This document shows, one piece after another, positions 62,991 through 64,000 of a stretch of DNA of 64,000 bases (its first letter is position 1; each line of letters opens with the position of its first letter). Origin of the DNA: Sporosarcina jiandibaonis (GTDB lineage: Bacteria; Bacillota; Bacilli; Bacillales_A; Planococcaceae). Position numbers and translations under genes: made by a program. Where the stretch lies: the NCBI RefSeq assembly GCF_013184495.1, contig NZ_JAAOIY010000005.1, positions 1-64,000 of the forward strand, in the 5' to 3' direction. Below the pieces are notes generated by a model. The model searched no databases and had not been told where the DNA came from. It saw only the letters and a program-made list of their open reading frames with translations.

Positions 62991-64000
62991 TTAAGCATCT
63001 AATTTTTGTCCGCGGCGATCTTTAACGACCCAAATTGCGAGAAGTGATACGATCGCTGTGAAAATAATGTATAAGGCAACCGGTATATACGAATTATTGA
63101 ATTTTAATAACAACGAGGCGGCGACCAAAGGCGCTGTTCCGCCGGCGAGAGCCGCACCAATTTGGTAGCCAAGTGAAATACCCGTATACCGAACTTCTGC
63201 CGAGAAGATTTCCGAGAACATGGTACCAAGAACTGCAGTGATCGGCGCCCAAATGATACCGAGACCTAACACAGTTGCAATGACAAGAAGCACAACGCTT
63301 TCTTGATTCACCAACCAAAAGTACGGGAACGCGTAAAGTGCCATTGCGATTGTTCCATAAAGATACAATGGTTTTCTTCCGACACGGTCCGACAAGGCTC
63401 CCATAATCGGGATTAATATCGTTGTAACAATGGTTCCGACCATTACAGAATTCAATGTTGCAGTACGGGAGAATCCTAAATTCGTTGTTGCGTAGGAAAC
63501 GACAAACGTACTGAAAATATAGAACGGTGCTGTTTCGACAACTTTAGCACCGATGGCGATCAGTACTTCGCGCCAATGTGTTTTTAACGTCGTGATTAGA
63601 GGGATTTTTGGTATTTCTCCTCTTTCCTGAACATTTTTGAAGGACGGCGTTTCGTCAATTCCTTTCCGAACCCACAGTCCAAATACAACTAATAATGCAC
63701 TTAATATAAACGGAACACGCCATCCCCAAGTCATGAACGATCCTTCAGGCAGAAGCGTCATAATTGAAAGTGCAATCGTTCCGAGAAGCATCCCGATTGT
63801 AACGCCCATTTGCGGAATACTACCGTAAAGTCCACGTTTTTCATCAGGCGCATATTCAACAGCCAATAATAACGCGCCGCCCCATTCCCCGCCAAGCCCA
63901 ATTCCTTGGATTAAGCGCAACGTGATTAACAGAATCGGTGCCCAAATACCGATTGCTTGATAAGTAGGGAGTAATCCCATTCCAAACGTAGCGACTCCCA
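62991..64000 (-). CDS. MHS-family (metabolite:H+ symporter) transporter, partial
   Basis: The 3' part of about 336 codons is in the window; the frame stays open to the right edge, so the 5' end is outside. About nine membrane helices are visible, with the MFS loop motif GALSDRVGRKPLYLYG (about 205-220 of the visible part) and the MHS block LRLIQGIGLGGEWGGALLL. Substrates of the family include shikimate, proline, citrate and others. It ends 10 bases before the ornithine-cyclodeaminase-like start. Confidence 0.93.
   Translation of the reverse strand, partial: GVATFGMGLLPTYQAIGIWAPILLITLRLIQGIGLGGEWGGALLLAVEYAPDEKRGLYGSIPQMGVTIGMLLGTIALSIMTLLPEGSFMTWGWRVPFILSALLVVFGLWVRKGIDETPSFKNVQERGEIPKIPLITTLKTHWREVLIAIGAKVVETAPFYIFSTFVVSYATTNLGFSRTATLNSVMVGTIVTTILIPIMGALSDRVGRKPLYLYGTIAMALYAFPYFWLVNQESVVLLVIATVLGLGIIWAPITAVLGTMFSEIFSAEVRYTGISLGYQIGAALAGGTAPLVAASLLLKFNNSYIPVALYIIFTAIVSLLAIWVVKDRRGQKLDA

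Overview
The window comes from a low-GC Gram-positive bacterium of the order Bacillales (Caryophanales), most likely a Planococcaceae member such as Sporosarcina. The evidence is a tRNA cluster in the order of the Bacillus subtilis trnB operon, a menFDHBEC block with yteA and menA nearby, the ytkD / pckA / metK / ytoA / ytpA neighbourhood, AGGAGG-type ribosome sites with many TTG and GTG starts, and S-box and T-box leaders. The genus is an inference; no rRNA lies inside the window.

Layout. 1-1680: end of a large tRNA array (15 complete tRNAs, one partial, one broken initiator copy) closed by a strong terminator. 1.7-10.9 kb: yteA-like gene, menA, and the menaquinone operon menF-menD-menH-menB-menE-menC. 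10.9-14.4 kb: zinc-binding lipoprotein ZnuA with a Zur-like operator, YidD, Dps, a small conserved protein, Nudix YtkD and an alpha/beta hydrolase. 14.4-20.8 kb: an intergenic repeat, pckA, the S-box riboswitch and metK, ytoA, ytpA, lepB and two small genes. 21-26.6 kb: baeRF-like protein, flavodoxin, UvrD-like helicase overlapping two fluoride-channel genes, and a frameshifted ZIP transporter. 26.9-32.8 kb: cydABDC, the cytochrome bd oxidase and its ABC exporter, which would be fed by the menaquinol made by the men genes. 32.8-36.9 kb: regulator / class III aminotransferase / YjiH-type membrane protein operon. 37-43 kb: thermonuclease, T-box-controlled NhaC-type transporter, hutG, Rrf2 regulator, DUF896 and a luciferase-like oxidoreductase. 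43-49.7 kb: type III polyketide synthase and methyltransferase pair, purine nucleoside phosphorylase and housekeeping singletons. 49.9-53.7 kb: a structured leader followed by a secreted papain-like (YiiX/NlpC-P60-type) enzyme and a propeller-like protein, then a PadR-controlled repeat protein.

The right part (54-61.8 kb) is an accessory tract: alkD with a decayed partial duplicate, orphan single genes (DUF5694-like, P-loop kinase, GNAT, several unknowns), repeated gene scraps and a recurrent CGGGCGC-containing intergenic signature. The window ends with an ornithine-cyclodeaminase-like gene and the 3' part of an MHS-family transporter that runs off the right edge.

The strongest unusual signals are: the leader plus YiiX-like secreted protease plus propeller pair (49.9-52.2 kb); the cassette-like decayed tract (56.3-60.2 kb); a consensus promoter between the metK riboswitch and metK; a Tyr-type T-box on an NhaC-family transporter; a TyrR-like regulator with a degraded AAA+ core; and a broken initiator tRNA copy between two intact ones. 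I did not find a CRISPR array, an intact insertion sequence or a clearly recognisable new defence system.
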